Assembly (NCBI RefSeq): GCF_003957295.1
Contig: NZ_RQPJ01000003.1
Span: 627,135 to 691,134, forward strand
From: Arenibacter aquaticus
GTDB lineage: Bacteria > Bacteroidota > Bacteroidia > Flavobacteriales > Flavobacteriaceae
Length of the DNA stretch: 64,000 nucleotides
Direction of reading: 5' to 3'
A model generated the notes under the pieces. The model was not told the origin of the DNA. It worked only from the letters and a program-made list of their open reading frames with translations, and did no database searches. Shown one piece after another: positions 62,521 through 64,000 of the stretch; the stretch's first letter is position 1, and each line of letters opens with the position of its first letter. The translations under genes and the position numbers were made by a program.

Positions 62521-64000
62521 TTATTGATAAGTGAATTCAAAAAGATGCTCCTCCTTTAAATATTTCCTAGCAACTTCCTGAATATCCCTTATACTCAATG
62601 ATCTTAGAAATTGTTCTACTTCCAATGGGCTTACATAGGGCTCATTATATCTAAAGTGATGATAATTGGTAGATCGTGGTATATTTAATAGGCCTGGTTT
62701 GTCCACTACATTGTCCAAAATTTCATGGGCAAATTGCCCCTTCTTCACTTCTTCCACCATCTCCTTGCACATCTTCTGCAACATTTCCAATTCTTCCGGA
62801 ATGCAATCCAGAGACATTCTGAATTCGTATTGCATCAATTCCCTATTATAAGTGGCTCCCGCATTCATTATATACAATGATGCATTTTTTAAGAAGCGTA
62901 GTTCTTTGATCCTATAATTCATCAAATAGCCCAAGGTTTCCATTCTTAATTGCTCTTTCCAATCCATGGGGTCATTTAGCTTGGCCATGTACCTCAAGGA
63001 ATATTTAACGCTTTTCATCTTATAGGCCGCCGACATTTCTGATACATAAAACTTCTTGTACACAGGTCCCTTGGGCAGGGTATGAGCTACTGGATGCCTA
63101 GAAATACAAGTATCTCCACTGTTTTGGTTGGGCAGGTTGCCTAGGTATTTTTGAAGTAGTGGCAGGACCTTCCTAATCGGGAAGTTCCCGCTCACAATAA
63201 AGGTGTAATCCCTTGCATTCCCATATAATTGTCTATATATACGGTATGCTTTATACATGTCTGTTCCAAAAATTCCCTGAAACCTTCTCGTTCCCTGTGG
63301 TATAATGGAAGGGTCCTCCACATACTCCTTTATAGATTCAAAAAAATCAAGGGATAAAGGGCTATATGTAGGATCCTGAAATCGTTTTTTTTCTTGGGTG
63401 TGCCAATCCTCAAAAGCTTCCCTGTCCATTCTTGGGTCCGTAAAATATAGGAATACCAATTGTAACATGTTTTCCAGGTCTTCCAATTCCGCATCGGCCC
63501 TAATGCCAGTTTCCCTATAATCGATATATGGATGAACCCCTTGCCAAAAACTTGTCCCGGAAAGAAATCGTTCCAGTGCAAACTTGTCATAATCCCCAAC
63601 CCCAGCATTTTTAACAATATTGGCAGCATTGATTGCGGAGAACTTATCGGTTTTGGGAAAGCATGCCGCACCCTTTGGGCTAAAACCATGGAGTTGAATC
63701 CGAGGGTCATTTGAAGGGCTCGTATCCAAAACGACCTTTGTTCCATTGGCCAGCATAAATTTCCTTGCACCCCAATCAGTTGTCCCCATATCTGTATACC
63801 TTACTTTTTCCAAAGTGGAGGTCTCCTTTTTGGTGATTAACCTGGCCGGAGTTTTTGGGAGTTCTATCGGTTCCATATCCTCTCCTATTGTCTGCATTAT
63901 CCAATTTCGGACCTCCGTTTCCCTATGGTGCACGGGGACATCACCACTCTGTTGCAAAACCGTTACCGCGATATCGCTGGGCACATCGGATATGTACTGT
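62521..64000 (-). CDS. M16 (PqqL-type) zinc peptidase, C-terminal part
   Basis: The reading frame continues in phase past the window edge without a stop, so the ATG at 63984 is probably not the true start and the N-terminal half, with the HxxEH zinc motif, is outside. The visible 493 residues are the second half of an insulinase-type protease: FMLANGTKVVLDTSPSNDPR, IQLHGFSPKGAACFPKTDKF, GVGDYDKFALERFLSG and LEDLENMLQLVFLYFTDPRM. It would act in the periplasm on peptides. It is convergent with the small secreted peptide gene, so peptide processing is a possible link. Confidence 0.85.
   Translation of the reverse strand, partial: QYISDVPSDIAVTVLQQSGDVPVHHRETEVRNWIMQTIGEDMEPIELPKTPARLITKKETSTLEKVRYTDMGTTDWGARKFMLANGTKVVLDTSPSNDPRIQLHGFSPKGAACFPKTDKFSAINAANIVKNAGVGDYDKFALERFLSGTSFWQGVHPYIDYRETGIRADAELEDLENMLQLVFLYFTDPRMDREAFEDWHTQEKKRFQDPTYSPLSLDFFESIKEYVEDPSIIPQGTRRFQGIFGTDMYKAYRIYRQLYGNARDYTFIVSGNFPIRKVLPLLQKYLGNLPNQNSGDTCISRHPVAHTLPKGPVYKKFYVSEMSAAYKMKSVKYSLRYMAKLNDPMDWKEQLRMETLGYLMNYRIKELRFLKNASLYIMNAGATYNRELMQYEFRMSLDCIPEELEMLQKMCKEMVEEVKKGQFAHEILDNVVDKPGLLNIPRSTNYHHFRYNEPYVSPLEVEQFLRSLSIRDIQEVARKYLKEEHLFEFTYQ

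Overview
The window is chromosomal DNA of a marine-type Flavobacteriia (family Flavobacteriaceae-like). This rests on SusC/SusD pairs, an ECF sigma/FecR pair, TAnnTTTG-type promoter boxes, A-rich translation starts, and Bacteroidetes-restricted families (DUF6520, DUF6660-like, RteC, and TraE/F/G/I/J/K/M/N). No rRNA, tRNA or CRISPR array was seen, and no integrase lies in the window.

1-32.5 kb is a sialoglycan-type utilisation region. It holds three exported GH33-type sialidases (248, 20305 and 23342), a two-module protein with a permuted NanM-like kelch propeller and a sodium/solute symporter (7261), and an N-acylglucosamine 2-epimerase (5880). It also has two SusC/SusD pairs, two S1 sulfatases (one sulfamidase-like) and an LrgA/LrgB membrane pair placed before a two-propeller sialidase. 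A side cassette of dioxygenase, aldo/keto reductase and creatininase-family hydrolase is divergent from an AraC regulator. A FadR-type GntR regulator (4994-5716) appears to link much of this. Its likely operator, TTATGT-N3-ACATWW, occurs next to its own gene, at the epimerase promoter, at the first susC promoter and at the lrgA promoter. At the last three it starts exactly 10 bp after the start of the -7 box. The second SusC/SusD pair has an STN domain and lies with FecR and an ECF sigma gene, so it is probably controlled by trans-envelope signalling instead.

32.5-40 kb has a structured spacer followed by a heavy-metal efflux block: a Fur/Zur-type regulator, a CzcB-type adaptor, a CzcA-CzcC fusion protein and a small Cys/His-rich exported protein.

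40-59.7 kb is the core of an integrative conjugative element related to CTnDOT-like elements. It has a cell-wall amidase divergent from a traE-F-G-I-J-K-M-N operon, two phospholipase-D-like proteins, a VirD4-type coupling protein, a DUF5712/MobB-like relaxase, a BfmA/BtgA-like accessory protein, SSB, a DUF6876-like protein, an EEP-family nuclease with altered active-site motifs, a DnaC-like ATPase, a replication-type protein, an excisionase-type HTH protein and RteC. The element's ends are not visible.

59.7-64 kb holds a STAS-like DUF7793 protein, a HAMP-PAS-AraC regulator, a MauE/DoxX membrane protein, a small secreted two-cysteine DUF6520 peptide and the C-terminal part of a PqqL-type M16 peptidase that runs off the window. 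This last group could be a small-peptide secretion and processing system, which is an inference.
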